From Aliivibrio sifiae (GTDB taxonomy: Bacteria; Pseudomonadota; Gammaproteobacteria; Enterobacterales; Vibrionaceae): a DNA stretch of 64,000 nt. The translations under genes and the position numbers were made by a program. Numbering within the stretch: position 1 is the stretch's first letter; every line of letters begins with the position of its first letter. Below are positions 44,416-53,429 of the stretch, in pieces. The notes under the pieces are model-generated. The model did no database searches and was not told the DNA's origin. It saw only the letters and a list, made by a program, of their open reading frames with translations. The stretch covers positions 194,836 through 258,835 of the forward strand of contig NZ_MSCP01000001.1 in NCBI RefSeq assembly GCF_002954715.1, written 5' to 3'.

Positions 44416-44940
44416 ATGATGACAACGATAGGGCTTGAGTCTTTACGGCCAGAAAATGTAACTCCATTAATGAGTTCGCTATCTGAACCCTCTATATCTG
44501 GACATATTTCATGGGTACCCAATGCACCAGGTTGGTATTGGTTACTGTTTTTATTATTTTGCTTTGCTTTATATCGTATCTATCTTTTTGTTCAGAATTA
44601 TCTGTCAAATACATACCGACGTGCTGCACTTATTGAGCTTGAACATTTCACTCTTCAAGAGCCACTGAGTGAGAAAGAACAATATCAGAAGCTACCACAG
44701 CTGTTACGTCGAACGGCGCTTTATGCGTTTCCTCGATCTGACATCGCGCCTTTAACTGGGATTGCTTGGGAGAAATGGTTAGATGACCATTGTACTAAGA
44801 GTCAATTTTCGACTGAGATCTCAGGCTTACTTTCCCAACTTGCTTACTCACCAACAGCAACATTAACGGAAGAAAATAAACACGCTATTTTGGATAACGT
44901 TGCACTTTGGATAAAACACCACGAGGTGTCACATGATTGA
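44416..44940 (+). CDS. DUF4381-domain membrane protein
   Basis: 174 aa with one membrane segment (YWLLFLLFCFALYRIYLFV, about 37-56) and a cytosolic C-terminal domain (ALIELEHF ... LRRTALYAFPRSDIAPLTGIAWEKWLD) that is typical of DUF4381 in MoxR/VWA operons. It overlaps the next gene by 8 bp. Function unknown beyond membership of the complex. Confidence 0.8.
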   Translation: MMTTIGLESLRPENVTPLMSSLSEPSISGHISWVPNAPGWYWLLFLLFCFALYRIYLFVQNYLSNTYRRAALIELEHFTLQEPLSEKEQYQKLPQLLRRTALYAFPRSDIAPLTGIAWEKWLDDHCTKSQFSTEISGLLSQLAYSPTATLTEENKHAILDNVALWIKHHEVSHD

Positions 44941-45958
44941 GTTTGAATATCCTTTAGCATTCACGCTGCTCTGTTTACCTTTTGCGGTGTATTGGTTATT
45001 TCCTGTTTACAAAGAGTCCAGAAGTGCGATTCAAGTACCGTTTTTTGAGCGTCTTACTGCATTATCACCAGAAAAACCATCTGAAACAGCAGTAAAACTG
45101 AGTCGTCGAAAAGTGCAATGGTTATTGGTCATTATTAGTTATCTTGCTTTAGTTGCTGCCATTGCAAAGCCAATGTGGGTCGGAGAGCCAATCGAGCAGA
45201 AAAAATCAGCTAGAGAAATCATGGTTGCACTGGATCTTTCAGGGTCGATGTCTGAAAAGGACTTTACTGATCTAGAAGGGAAAAAACATGATCGCCTGAC
45301 CATTGCCAAAAAAGTATTACGAGAATTTGCAGCGCAAAGAAAGCATGACCGACTTGGTTTAATTTTGTTTGCTGATTCTGCTTATATTCAAGCGCCATTC
45401 ACTGAGGATATCGGTGTTTGGCAAGCACTACTTGATGATGTTGAACTTGGTTATGCAGGCTTTCAAACGGCATTTGGTGATGCTATTGGATTATCTATAG
45501 CTGTGTTTGAACAAGAAGAAAGTCGGCAGAGAGTGATGATACTGTTAACGGATGGCGATGACACAAGCTCAAAAATGCCACCAGTAAAAGCCGCTGAAAT
45601 TGCAGAAAAATATGGCGTAAAAATATATACCATTGCTATCGGTGATCCGAGTACAAAGGGGCGTTATAAGATGGATCTTCCTACGCTCAAAAAGGTATCA
45701 GAAGTGACAGGAGGTCAGATGTTTCATGCTATGGATCGTCAAGAGCTTGAGTTGGCATATTCAACAATCGATAAACTTGAACAACAAGAGTTTGAGTTGT
45801 TGTCTCATAGACCGAAACATAGCCTACACCACATTGCTTTTGGCATCTGTTTAGTCAGTAATTTATTTGCAGCTTTTATCGTGTTTGGTGCAAATTTACG
45901 TCGTCAAAGACAAGTAAAACGAGTGATAAAAAGAAGAGAGGAGCTAAACAATGAGTGA
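44933..45958 (+). CDS. VWA-domain membrane protein, BatA-like
   Basis: 341 aa. Two N-terminal membrane segments, a VWA domain with an intact MIDAS site (ALDLSGSMS; DxSxS at about residue 98) and LLTDGDD as the last metal ligand, and a C-terminal membrane segment. It is a BatA/BatB-type protein of the Bat operon, exposed towards the periplasm in models. It overlaps both neighbours by 8 bp, so translation is coupled. Confidence 0.87.
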   Translation: MIEFEYPLAFTLLCLPFAVYWLFPVYKESRSAIQVPFFERLTALSPEKPSETAVKLSRRKVQWLLVIISYLALVAAIAKPMWVGEPIEQKKSAREIMVALDLSGSMSEKDFTDLEGKKHDRLTIAKKVLREFAAQRKHDRLGLILFADSAYIQAPFTEDIGVWQALLDDVELGYAGFQTAFGDAIGLSIAVFEQEESRQRVMILLTDGDDTSSKMPPVKAAEIAEKYGVKIYTIAIGDPSTKGRYKMDLPTLKKVSEVTGGQMFHAMDRQELELAYSTIDKLEQQEFELLSHRPKHSLHHIAFGICLVSNLFAAFIVFGANLRRQRQVKRVIKRREELNNE

Positions 45959-46931
45959 GTTAAGCACATTAATTAGCGGTGATCTTACCCAGTTTCATTT
46001 TATGCGTCCATTGTGGTTATTAACGCTTATTACTTTTGGTTTATTTTATAAAACATTAGTGAAGCAAGATGATTTAGTTGTGCAATGGCAATCAGTTATG
46101 TCTAAAAATATGGTTGAACACTTATCTCTTAACCAAGCTCACGGACGAATAATATCCCCTAATCGATTGTTTTTAGTTTTTACTATTTTAGCAAGCATCA
46201 TTATGGTTGGCCCAACTTGGCAGCAGCAGGCTTCTCCGTTTTTTGAAGATAATTCAGAATTGGTTATTGCTTTAGATGTTTCTGAATCGATGAATAAAAC
46301 AGACATTCAACCATCACGATTAGAAAGAGCGAAACAAAAAATAAACCAACTTATTGAACTTAGGGGGGATGCCAAAACTGGATTAATTGTTTATGGAGGT
46401 AGTGCTCACGTAGCGATGCCAGTAACTAAAGATAAAGAGTTAACACGCTATTTTTTAGATGTATTAGATGGAAGTTTACTCCCTGATAATGAAAGTAAAC
46501 CAGAGTCAGTATTAAAACCAGTTGAAAAATTATTGTCGCAAGTTAAAGCTCCGTCAACGGTATTGATGCTAACGGATAAAACAAATGAAGCAGCTATTGA
46601 TAAATTAACTAAAGCATTTGAGCAACAAAATCATCAAGTTATTGTATGGGCAATAGGGGAAAACGCGTCGAGTGGCGGAAATGGAGAGATAGGTTTAAGT
46701 GAGTCTCAACTTAATACGCTTTCTCTATTAGCAAAAGCCGGACACGGAAAAATGATCCCATTTACTCATGACTCTAGTGATGTCGAATTGGTTTATAAAC
46801 AGATTAAAAATAACCTTTTTGCGGTTAACGATAGCGCTTTGCCTTGGTTGGATGCTGGTTATTGGCTGTTATTTTTGTTGCTTCCGATCCAGTTAATGTG
46901 GTTTAGGCGTGGGTGGACTTTACAATGGTAG
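45951..46931 (+). CDS. VWA-domain membrane protein, BatB-like
   Basis: 326 aa. Two N-terminal membrane segments, a VWA domain with MIDAS ALDVSESMN (DxSxS), LMLTDKTNE as the later ligand region and a C-terminal membrane segment (YWLLFLLLPIQLMWF). The stop codon overlaps the start of the next gene. It is the second VWA protein of the operon, expected to work with the BatA-like protein and a TPR protein (BatC), which is truncated here. Confidence 0.87.
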   Translation: MSELSTLISGDLTQFHFMRPLWLLTLITFGLFYKTLVKQDDLVVQWQSVMSKNMVEHLSLNQAHGRIISPNRLFLVFTILASIIMVGPTWQQQASPFFEDNSELVIALDVSESMNKTDIQPSRLERAKQKINQLIELRGDAKTGLIVYGGSAHVAMPVTKDKELTRYFLDVLDGSLLPDNESKPESVLKPVEKLLSQVKAPSTVLMLTDKTNEAAIDKLTKAFEQQNHQVIVWAIGENASSGGNGEIGLSESQLNTLSLLAKAGHGKMIPFTHDSSDVELVYKQIKNNLFAVNDSALPWLDAGYWLLFLLLPIQLMWFRRGWTLQW

Positions 46932-47974
46932 TTAATCAATTCAATGTAACCTCGAGAGTAGCAAATAAATCGAGCCGTTTTCATGTGTTATCTAAACTAA
47001 AATTATTACATTTAGCTTTTATGTTGATTGCAATAAATATTGTATGGGGAGTGGTACATCAATATTCATTCCTTGAATTCTGGTTATCTAAAGATCAACA
47101 GGCTTACGTTCAATTTGAAAAGAAAAATTACGCGCAAAGTGCAGTGCTTTTTGACGATCCGCTATTGAAGGGATATAGCTATTATTTATCAGGAGATTTT
47201 ACTGGAGCGATAGAGGTATTGGGTTCTCAGGAAGAAGGGCAAGGACGTTTAATTGCGATTGATATGATTGGTATGGGAGATTCAGAGAAGCTTGATAACA
47301 CTACTGATGGGAGTTATTCATTAAAAGAAAATACTAAATACACTTCAGCATTATTGGCTGAATTAGGTGTAGATAAAAATGTAACATTGGTCTTACATGA
47401 TTGGGGTTCTGGGGTTGGCTTTAATTGGGCTAATCACAATCAAGAAAAAATAAAAGCCATTGCTTTCATGGAGGCTATTGTTACTACTTTTCCTACTTGG
47501 GAAGAATTTAACCATGAGTTACATGACCCTATAGGTATGTTACGTTCACTTGAAGGCGATAAAATGGCGCTTGAAGATAACTTTTTTATTGAAACGTTGC
47601 TTCCAAATGCCATTTTAAGAAAGTTAACAGAAAAAGAGCATGCCGAATATCGTCGTCCTTTCATTAATGCAGGGGAAGATCGTCGAGCAACGTTAGCGGG
47701 CCCTCGCCAATTACCAATTGCTGAAACTCCAGCAGAAACAGTAGCTTTAATTGATTCCTATGCAAAATATTTAGCTCACTCTAATAATATTCCTAAGTTA
47801 TTTATTAATGCAGAACCTGGCGCTTTCTTAGTTGGTTATGCTCGTGATTTTGTTCGCACTTGGCCTAACCTTAAAGAAGTCACAGTTAAAGGCTCTCATT
47901 TTATTCAAGAAGATTCCCCTCATGAGATTGGTGAAGCGTTATCTTTATGGGTAGATCAAGAGAAACTAAAATGA
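46925..47974 (+). pseudogene. Deletion fusion: BatC-like N-terminus joined to haloalkane dehalogenase C-terminus
   Basis: 349 aa. Residues 1 to about 99 are the start of the TPR protein expected here in Bat operons: membrane segment, then DQQAYVQFEKKNYAQSAVLF and GYSYYLSGDFTGAIEVL. From about residue 105 the sequence is a haloalkane dehalogenase of the LinB type: GRLIAIDMIGMGDSEKL, nucleophile Asp in LHDWGSGVGF, Glu in FMEAI, KLFINAEPG and catalytic His in KGSHFIQEDSP. The dehalogenase lacks about its first 55 residues, including the HGNP halide and oxyanion segment, and BatC lacks its TPR-rich remainder. The next Bat gene (BatD-like) is missing too. The junction is at about 47219-47243. The open frame is continuous, but neither part is likely functional. 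Confidence 0.85.
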
Positions 47975-48191
47975 AAAAATAATTTCTTTGGTTATATTTC
48001 TGATATTAAATAACGATGCTCATTCAAGTTAACCATTTGATTTAATATTAATAATCAAAAGCTGGGGGAATATAAACCTACAGAAATACAATGGGGGGAG
48101 TTGTAGCTGTTTTTACGTTGTGTAACATAAGTGGAGTTGGTTATGTGTATCACTTTGTGTAGCAATACGTGAAAATAAAACCTCATATAAA
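47975..48191. other. Intergenic region, nothing recognised
   Basis: AT-rich DNA between the fusion gene and the old ssrA terminator. I see no ORF with a ribosome site and no repeat. Confidence 0.4.
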
Positions 48192-48227
48192 GAAAAAGGC
48201 TTGAAACCCTAAGGGAATCAAGCCTTT
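48192..48227 (-). terminator. Ancestral ssrA terminator, displaced by the island
   Basis: AAAGGCTTGA/TCAAGCCTTT with inner CCCT/AGGG, followed on the minus strand by TTTTTCTTT. It abuts the left 29-bp att repeat exactly where the ssrA terminator would be if the island were removed. Confidence 0.75.
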
Positions 48228-48253
48228 CCAAACGTTTGGTGGAGCTGGGGGGA
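48225..48253. repeat. attL: left 29-bp direct repeat of the ssrA island
   Basis: TTTCCAAACGTTTGGTGG then AGCTGGGGGGA, identical to 57732-57760, the 3' end of ssrA. The flanking bases differ on both sides, so the duplication is exactly 29 bp. Confidence 0.95.
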
Positions 48254-48794
48254 GTCGCCAACTTCTACCTAATTGTTTTAAATCAACGGTTTAACTGGAT
48301 GGTAAATCCATATTTAGTACCTGAATCTAGCACCATTTTCAAGAGTCTACAATCCAAAACTACCAAATGATAGGCGTCAAACGACGCCTCTATGAAGTAT
48401 TTCGATACCACCCCATTCAATAAAACTTTCGACGCCAGTTCAACTCCCTGTGTGGCAGGTTATGCAGGTTGATGGTTGTGAGTTTCACGAAAATCTTGCA
48501 CTTAGATATGAAAGAGTAACGAGGAAAAGAAAAAAGTGTTTACCATTTTGTTTGTTGTGGTAATAAGCTGTTGATTTAAAAGGGGTTAAAGAATTAGTGG
48601 TACGTGATCTATCTCACGTTTCTGGTAAATTACCACCTTGAAAAATAGATATGCTTTTCCTTATCGAAATAAAGGGTTAAGAATTGAAAATGTGATATTT
48701 GTTTATTGTTTGTACAATACTCTGAGTATTTGACGCTTGCACATAAAACTTTGATACGTATTATTTCATCCCAAGAGACATAGGATGATTAAAC
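48254..48794. other. Left end of the island: non-coding, possible integrase arm site
   Basis: No ORF with a ribosome site. TTTAGTACCT at 48313-48322 recurs twice near the right end (57649-57670) and may be an arm-type integrase site. GGCGTC-AAAC-GACGCC at about 48372-48387 is a small hairpin. The promoter of the first integrase gene must lie near 48700. Confidence 0.45.
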
Positions 48795-49847
48795 ATGATT
48801 AATAAAAACATAGATGAGTACCTTGATATTTTTGTGGCTCATAAAAATTTTCAAGGTGTAAATAAAAAGAGTGCAAATTCTTTAGAGGCTGCAATAAGAA
48901 ATGCAATTAGATTGAGTAAGAAAAACTTTTTTCTTTGGAATGGTAAGGACTGCCGAGAAGTTTATTACGCGATCTATTCATTACCTAGAAATTTAACGAA
49001 AAATAAAATGTTCAATGGTTTAAATGGTAAAGAGTTATTAAAAAAAGCGGAGTTGCTTGGAGTGGATAGAATTAGTGTATCAACTGCTGAAAGATATGTT
49101 AGAAGCATTAGAAACTTTTCTGGGTGGTTGCACTCACAAGGTTTAATTAAGCATGATTATTTCAAAGAATTAAAACCTAAAAAAATTGACGTAAAGGATA
49201 ATGCTCAACGAATGCCTTTTAGTGAGAAGCAGATTAAGAAAATTTTAAAAAGTGACATATTTGAAGATAATCATAACTACTTAAAATGGATCGTGTTAAT
49301 CGCGATTGAGATGGGCATGAGACAGAATGAGATTTCTCAACTTTATCGAAGTAACATAGTAAAAAATGACGGTGTTTGGTGCATTGATGTGTCTCGTGAT
49401 GGGAGTGACCAGAGACTAAAAAACAAAAATGCACCTAGAACAATTCCTATCCCGAAAACGCTGATTAAGCTAGGGTTCATTAAGTATGTTGAATCTTGCA
49501 ATGAGCGCTTGTTTCCTGAGTTGAAATACTATGAATTGGATGGTTATTCAAGAAATGTTTCTAAATGGTTTTCAGGCTATAAAAAGCAATGGGACTTTGG
49601 TAAAGATAGAGACTTTCATTCATTTAGACATTATTTCATCGACAAAATGAAACAAGCTAAAGTTGAAGAATTTATTACTGCTGAACTTGTTGGGCATGGA
49701 TATGAAAAAGAAACCTATGGTCGTTATGGGGGAAGTATGTCTGTAAAGACAGTCAAAAAAATAATGGATAAGCATTCATCTAAGTCAGTGAAAAAAATGG
49801 TCACTAGATACAGATTAAAAAAGCTAACCCAAATCCTCTCTCGATAA
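48795..49847 (+). CDS. Tyrosine recombinase / integrase 1 of the island
   Basis: 350 aa. An N-terminal SAM-like core-binding domain (about 80-135) precedes the catalytic domain with Arg in EMGMRQNEISQL, HSFRH (HxxR), GHGYEKETYGRYGG with the second His and the nucleophile Tyr. The set is complete. It resembles the integrase at the other end of the island (shared pattern LYRxxI...GVW...RLKN...IPI...LGFI...DFHSFRH). The C-terminus is basic. It may act as integrase, excisionase partner or in multimer resolution. Confidence 0.88.
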   Translation: MINKNIDEYLDIFVAHKNFQGVNKKSANSLEAAIRNAIRLSKKNFFLWNGKDCREVYYAIYSLPRNLTKNKMFNGLNGKELLKKAELLGVDRISVSTAERYVRSIRNFSGWLHSQGLIKHDYFKELKPKKIDVKDNAQRMPFSEKQIKKILKSDIFEDNHNYLKWIVLIAIEMGMRQNEISQLYRSNIVKNDGVWCIDVSRDGSDQRLKNKNAPRTIPIPKTLIKLGFIKYVESCNERLFPELKYYELDGYSRNVSKWFSGYKKQWDFGKDRDFHSFRHYFIDKMKQAKVEEFITAELVGHGYEKETYGRYGGSMSVKTVKKIMDKHSSKSVKKMVTRYRLKKLTQILSR

Positions 49848-49864
49848 ATATTTAAATTAACTTT

Positions 49865-49905
49865 TTTTGGGTGTAACTCCTATGGATTATTACACCCAAA
49901 ATTTC
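49865..49905. terminator. Hairpin after integrase 1
   Basis: TTTTGGGTGTAA pairs perfectly with TTACACCCAAAA around 13 bases. The plus-strand tail is only moderately T-rich. Confidence 0.55.
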
Positions 49906-49992
49906 ATTGTAATATATTTAAAAACTTAATTACTTATAGTTAATCTAGGGGTTTAAATATTTGTATGGTTGTTTGTCTTCACTAACTAAAAA

Positions 49993-51738
49993 ATGAGGTG
50001 TGCTATTAATATTTTTAAATTCCTTAAAGGTTCAATTTTTACTTCAGGCAGTAATTCGCTTGTTTTAAAATCAACGACTGTAATTCCATGTAAAAAAAAT
50101 CCAGAGGAAAATGAAAATATCACACTCGATATTGAGTGTGAATATCAAGACGAAATGTTGAGATGTTATTCTCAAGAACAGAAAGAGCTATATGAATATG
50201 AAGAGATGAGTTATCTCAATAACCGCGGTATGTCTATGCCTGTTCAGGAGAGTTGTCAAAATTATAACCAAGGTTATATTGTTGAATGGCATGATCCTGA
50301 ACCTATTACATTGAATAGATTCTCACCAATAGACTTTGATAAAACAATGGTTCCATCGAGTCTATGGAAATACATCCATGAATTTTCTAAATCGTTGAAC
50401 AACTCGCCATTAGATTATTTGGCTGTTTCTTTGATTGTCGCTTTAGCTAGTTTAATTGGAGGTACTATGTCTATTGCTCCAAAGAAAAACGATAAAGGTT
50501 GGAAAGTTAAGCCCACTTTATGGGGGATGATTATTGGTGGACCATCTCGATATAAAACTCCGATGATGAATAGGGGGATGGAGCCCTTGTATTATGCCCA
50601 ACAAAAAGTAATCAATGTAACAAACTTAAAAAATCAAAAAAAGCAAGATGCATTGAATGAAATTGTTGATAAAAAGGAAAGTGATCTAAAAATTCAGCTT
50701 AGTGAAGCTTTAGAAAAAAATGATTCAAAAACAGCAGAAACACTGCTCGAAGAGATTGCGTCACTTACTAGAACGAACATTACAAAAAGAGATGTAATCG
50801 TTAATGATGCGACACCTGAAGCACTTTTAATTAGACTTGCTGACAATCGCTTAGGCGTACTGCAATTTAGAGATGAGTTGTCGGGATTTTTTGCTTCGAT
50901 GAATAAACAAGGACGAGAGCAAGAGCGAGCGTTGTTTCTCGAGGGATTTAATGCATCAGGTTCACCATACACACAAGAAAGAGTCGGCAGAGAGAAAGTA
51001 GTATTAGAAAGCGTACACTTAAATATTCTTGGTGCTATTCAACCTAAGGTTCTTTTACCTATTCTGCATGACCGGGAAAGCGGGCGTGTTGATGATGGTC
51101 TGTTTGAGAGATTTCAACTTGCAGTTTGGCCTGATGATGGTCTAACTGAATATACAGATTTCTCTGTATCGCCAGAGTCAAAAGATATTGTAAATGAGCT
51201 CTTTACTCGTGTGGCAAGGCTAGAGGAAGATGAGCATCATTGTTTCAATTTTGATTCAGAAGCACAGGAACTATGGGATAAATGGTCTAAAAACTTCTAT
51301 TCGTCGGTGGGGAATCTTTCAAATGAGGAGCAATCAATTGAGATTAAATATCCCGCGATGGTAGCTAAGATTGCTCTTGTTCTTCAAGTTGCTATCAACG
51401 GAGAACAAGAACCTGATGCATCGTTAGTTGGAGAGTCGCTAATCGATCAAGAAGCCTTGAGAATGGCGTTTAAGTGGTTGAGATATCTAAGGACACACTC
51501 TCGTAAAATTCGTTCACTGACTCAAGGAGAGGGCGATGCAAGTGTAAGTTCCTTACTAGCCAACCTGTCTAAGTTTGGCGGATCATTTACAAAGCAACAG
51601 TTGAGTCAAAAATGCTGGAAAGGACTGACCAATCGGAATGATCGTGATAGAGCTCTACTGGAGTTAGAAAATAAGGGGTATATTAAGCTAGTTTCAGAGC
51701 CTCGAAAAATGTTTCTAGTTCATCCAGATTATTGTTAA
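49993..51738 (+). CDS. DUF3987-domain protein (island replication/primase-associated type)
   Basis: 581 aa. The DUF3987 core runs from about residue 115 (LDYLAVSLIVALASLIGG) through VNDATPEALLIRLADN, FRDELSGFF and GAIQPKVLLPIL. A Walker A-like loop GPSRYKTPMMNRG lies near residue 180, and a coiled-coil insertion rich in Lys/Glu spans about 205-260. Proteins of this type sit in prophages and islands beside integrases and are thought to be helicase/primase-related. No activity is proven for most. A terminator shared with the convergent HUH gene follows. Confidence 0.75.
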   Translation: MRCAINIFKFLKGSIFTSGSNSLVLKSTTVIPCKKNPEENENITLDIECEYQDEMLRCYSQEQKELYEYEEMSYLNNRGMSMPVQESCQNYNQGYIVEWHDPEPITLNRFSPIDFDKTMVPSSLWKYIHEFSKSLNNSPLDYLAVSLIVALASLIGGTMSIAPKKNDKGWKVKPTLWGMIIGGPSRYKTPMMNRGMEPLYYAQQKVINVTNLKNQKKQDALNEIVDKKESDLKIQLSEALEKNDSKTAETLLEEIASLTRTNITKRDVIVNDATPEALLIRLADNRLGVLQFRDELSGFFASMNKQGREQERALFLEGFNASGSPYTQERVGREKVVLESVHLNILGAIQPKVLLPILHDRESGRVDDGLFERFQLAVWPDDGLTEYTDFSVSPESKDIVNELFTRVARLEEDEHHCFNFDSEAQELWDKWSKNFYSSVGNLSNEEQSIEIKYPAMVAKIALVLQVAINGEQEPDASLVGESLIDQEALRMAFKWLRYLRTHSRKIRSLTQGEGDASVSSLLANLSKFGGSFTKQQLSQKCWKGLTNRNDRDRALLELENKGYIKLVSEPRKMFLVHPDYC

Positions 51739-51750
51739 GTAATAAAAGCA

Positions 51751-51791
51751 ACCTGCAATACCTGCAAGATCTTAATACAGGTATTGCAGGT
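51751..51791. terminator. Bidirectional hairpin between DUF3987 and HUH genes
   Basis: Perfect 14-bp stem ACCTGCAATACCTG/CAGGTATTGCAGGT around 13 bases, between convergent genes. Tails are AT-rich. Confidence 0.75.
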
Positions 51792-51799
51792 ATTTATAT

Positions 51800-52651
51800 T
51801 TAGTGAATTATTTTTCTATTAGATATTTTTTCAATGGCTTTAATGCTATCTTCTATTTTTACTATGTTAGGCAGGTCTGACTTATTTAACATTAAATAGG
51901 TTTTAGTTATACGATTAAACTGGCGATTTAGTTGTCGACTGTTTTTTTCATTATTGGCTATGAACCATTTATCTATTTGACTTTGTATCTTAATGATCAT
52001 TTTTTCATTTTCTAAGTTTTTAGCATAGTGATACTTCCAAGTCTCAAGTTTTTTTGACTTATTCAGTTCAGATGGAGTGTAATCACGATAATTTAATCCA
52101 ACATGTTTTAATACGGCGATGTTAAAAGCTGTCTTTAATACTTTGGTTGCTTTTTTCTGTTGAAGTTCCTTTAAGACTCTGGTGTTTCTCCCTGCTAGAA
52201 CTTTCCCTACGATTAAATGGACATGATCACCACTCCCCATTTTGTTTTCTTGGTTTTGTCGATGTATGACAGCTCTAATGTTTTTTTTGAAATAGAATTC
52301 GTCTTCATTAGTTAAGTTACAAACTTGAAATAAAGATTTACAACAGCTTGTGATAATTTCTTTCCATTGCTCGTTTGTCGGAACAATACTTTTAGGTAAA
52401 GTTAAGCAATATTCCATGGCATATGATGACAGGTGACGACCCGCTTTATGCCCCATTTGTTGGCGCAATCGATATTGCTCACCGATAAGCGCTATATATT
52501 TAGATGTATGCTCATTCCCAATAACTGAAAATATTTCGGTTGTATTCGTATGATTTGGATGTTTTGTTGATGTGATATATCTTTCCCTGTAAGCGACACC
52601 TTTACTTCCATACTTCACAGGTTGAGTGATTACCGTCCAGTTTTTTATCAT
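51800..52651 (-). CDS. Putative HUH endonuclease (relaxase or rolling-circle Rep-like)
   Basis: 283 aa, basic. I do not recognise a specific family. The segment GSGDHVHLIVGKVLAGRN (about residues 145-162) carries His-hydrophobic-His as in HUH nucleases. Tyr residues in SSYAMEYCLTLPKS and AYRERYITS are candidates for the nucleophile. The C-terminal half is helical and Lys-rich. The gene points away from a 17-bp-arm hairpin 64 bp upstream of its start, as expected if that hairpin is its nicking site. It could instead be an unrelated protein with a chance HxH. Confidence 0.5.
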   Translation of the reverse strand: MIKNWTVITQPVKYGSKGVAYRERYITSTKHPNHTNTTEIFSVIGNEHTSKYIALIGEQYRLRQQMGHKAGRHLSSYAMEYCLTLPKSIVPTNEQWKEIITSCCKSLFQVCNLTNEDEFYFKKNIRAVIHRQNQENKMGSGDHVHLIVGKVLAGRNTRVLKELQQKKATKVLKTAFNIAVLKHVGLNYRDYTPSELNKSKKLETWKYHYAKNLENEKMIIKIQSQIDKWFIANNEKNSRQLNRQFNRITKTYLMLNKSDLPNIVKIEDSIKAIEKISNRKIIH

Positions 52652-52714
52652 GATTTTATTTTAGTTATATTAACTATAAAAATGTAAGTCAAATCTATTT
52701 ATTATTCCGGAGTT

Positions 52715-52751
52715 CAAGATAGGACAATAGCTTCGCTATTGTTCCATCTTG
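52715..52751. repeat. Hairpin, possible oriT or double-strand origin
   Basis: CAAGATAGGACAATAGC, loop TTC, GCTATTGTTCCATCTTG: 15 of 17 positions pair. It lies between the divergent HUH-type gene and the small unknown gene, a usual place for an origin nicked by an HUH protein. Confidence 0.5.
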
Positions 52752-52816
52752 TTGGAGAAATATCCCCAAGCCCCTTGTGTAGGCACTGATAAATATCTAT
52801 ATTTAAAATAAACATT

Positions 52817-53182
52817 ATGCTTTTTATCGATAAATTAAATTCAAGTTTTGATGAACTGAAGTTAGATGCAGCCAAGGAATTAGTAAATAGAGATCGCCGT
52901 TATAAAGATATATTATCAATAATTTCTCGGTACTGTGAAAATGTTAGTTTTATTAATGGACAAGACATAAAGGATAGAACAAATAAATATGAGTGGTTGT
53001 GTTCAGTGGTTGATATTCATTTGACAGCTACAATGTTAACAGATCAAATAGATGGGAATGATATCCCTATGGATTCGGAAATTATAAAAGAAGACAATGA
53101 GGCCAAAGCGAAGCAAATACTGGAAAGCATTGTTCTCTATTTGGTAGCAGCATCACCAAAGCCTGACTTGAGACGTTTTTAG
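52817..53182 (+). CDS. Hypothetical protein, 121 aa
   Basis: I do not recognise it. It is soluble and helical with an acidic middle (DGNDIPMDSEIIKEDNEAKA) and no membrane segment. The ATG at 52817 has only a weak ribosome site. It is transcribed divergently from the HUH-type gene, followed by a hairpin at 53199-53230 and then the convergent reverse transcriptase operon. Its placement between modules could make it a regulator or accessory protein, but nothing in the sequence shows this. Confidence 0.55.
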   Translation: MLFIDKLNSSFDELKLDAAKELVNRDRRYKDILSIISRYCENVSFINGQDIKDRTNKYEWLCSVVDIHLTATMLTDQIDGNDIPMDSEIIKEDNEAKAKQILESIVLYLVAASPKPDLRRF

Positions 53183-53198
53183 GAGTATTCTCCACAAG

Positions 53199-53231
53199 AG
53201 CTGCCGCACTCCGTTTGGCGGCTCGTTTTAT
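53199..53231 (+). terminator. Terminator after the 121-aa gene
   Basis: GAGCTGCC pairs with GGCGGCTC (one wobble pair) around 12 bases, followed by GTTTTATC. Confidence 0.65.
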
Positions 53232-53383
53232 CTCTACATGCGAGCATATAGCAGAAAAATCGAGATAAGTTTGGCAGGGTAGGTTAATGACCTTACTAAA
53301 TTAATAATCAATAACTTGCTTTAAGTATAGGTAATTTCGCCAAGCTATCTATATTAATAATTTAGTTTAGTCGGATCATTGCC

Positions 53384-53419
53384 TGTGCTGCAAACAGACT
53401 AAATGCCAAATGCAGCACA
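53384..53419 (-). terminator. Hairpin directly after the reverse transcriptase gene
   Basis: TGTGCTGCA/TGCAGCACA, a perfect 9-bp stem with an 18-base loop, 11 bases past the stop codon. No T run follows on the minus strand. It may be a terminator or a structured 3' end. Confidence 0.5.
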
Positions 53420-53429
53420 GATTTGACAT

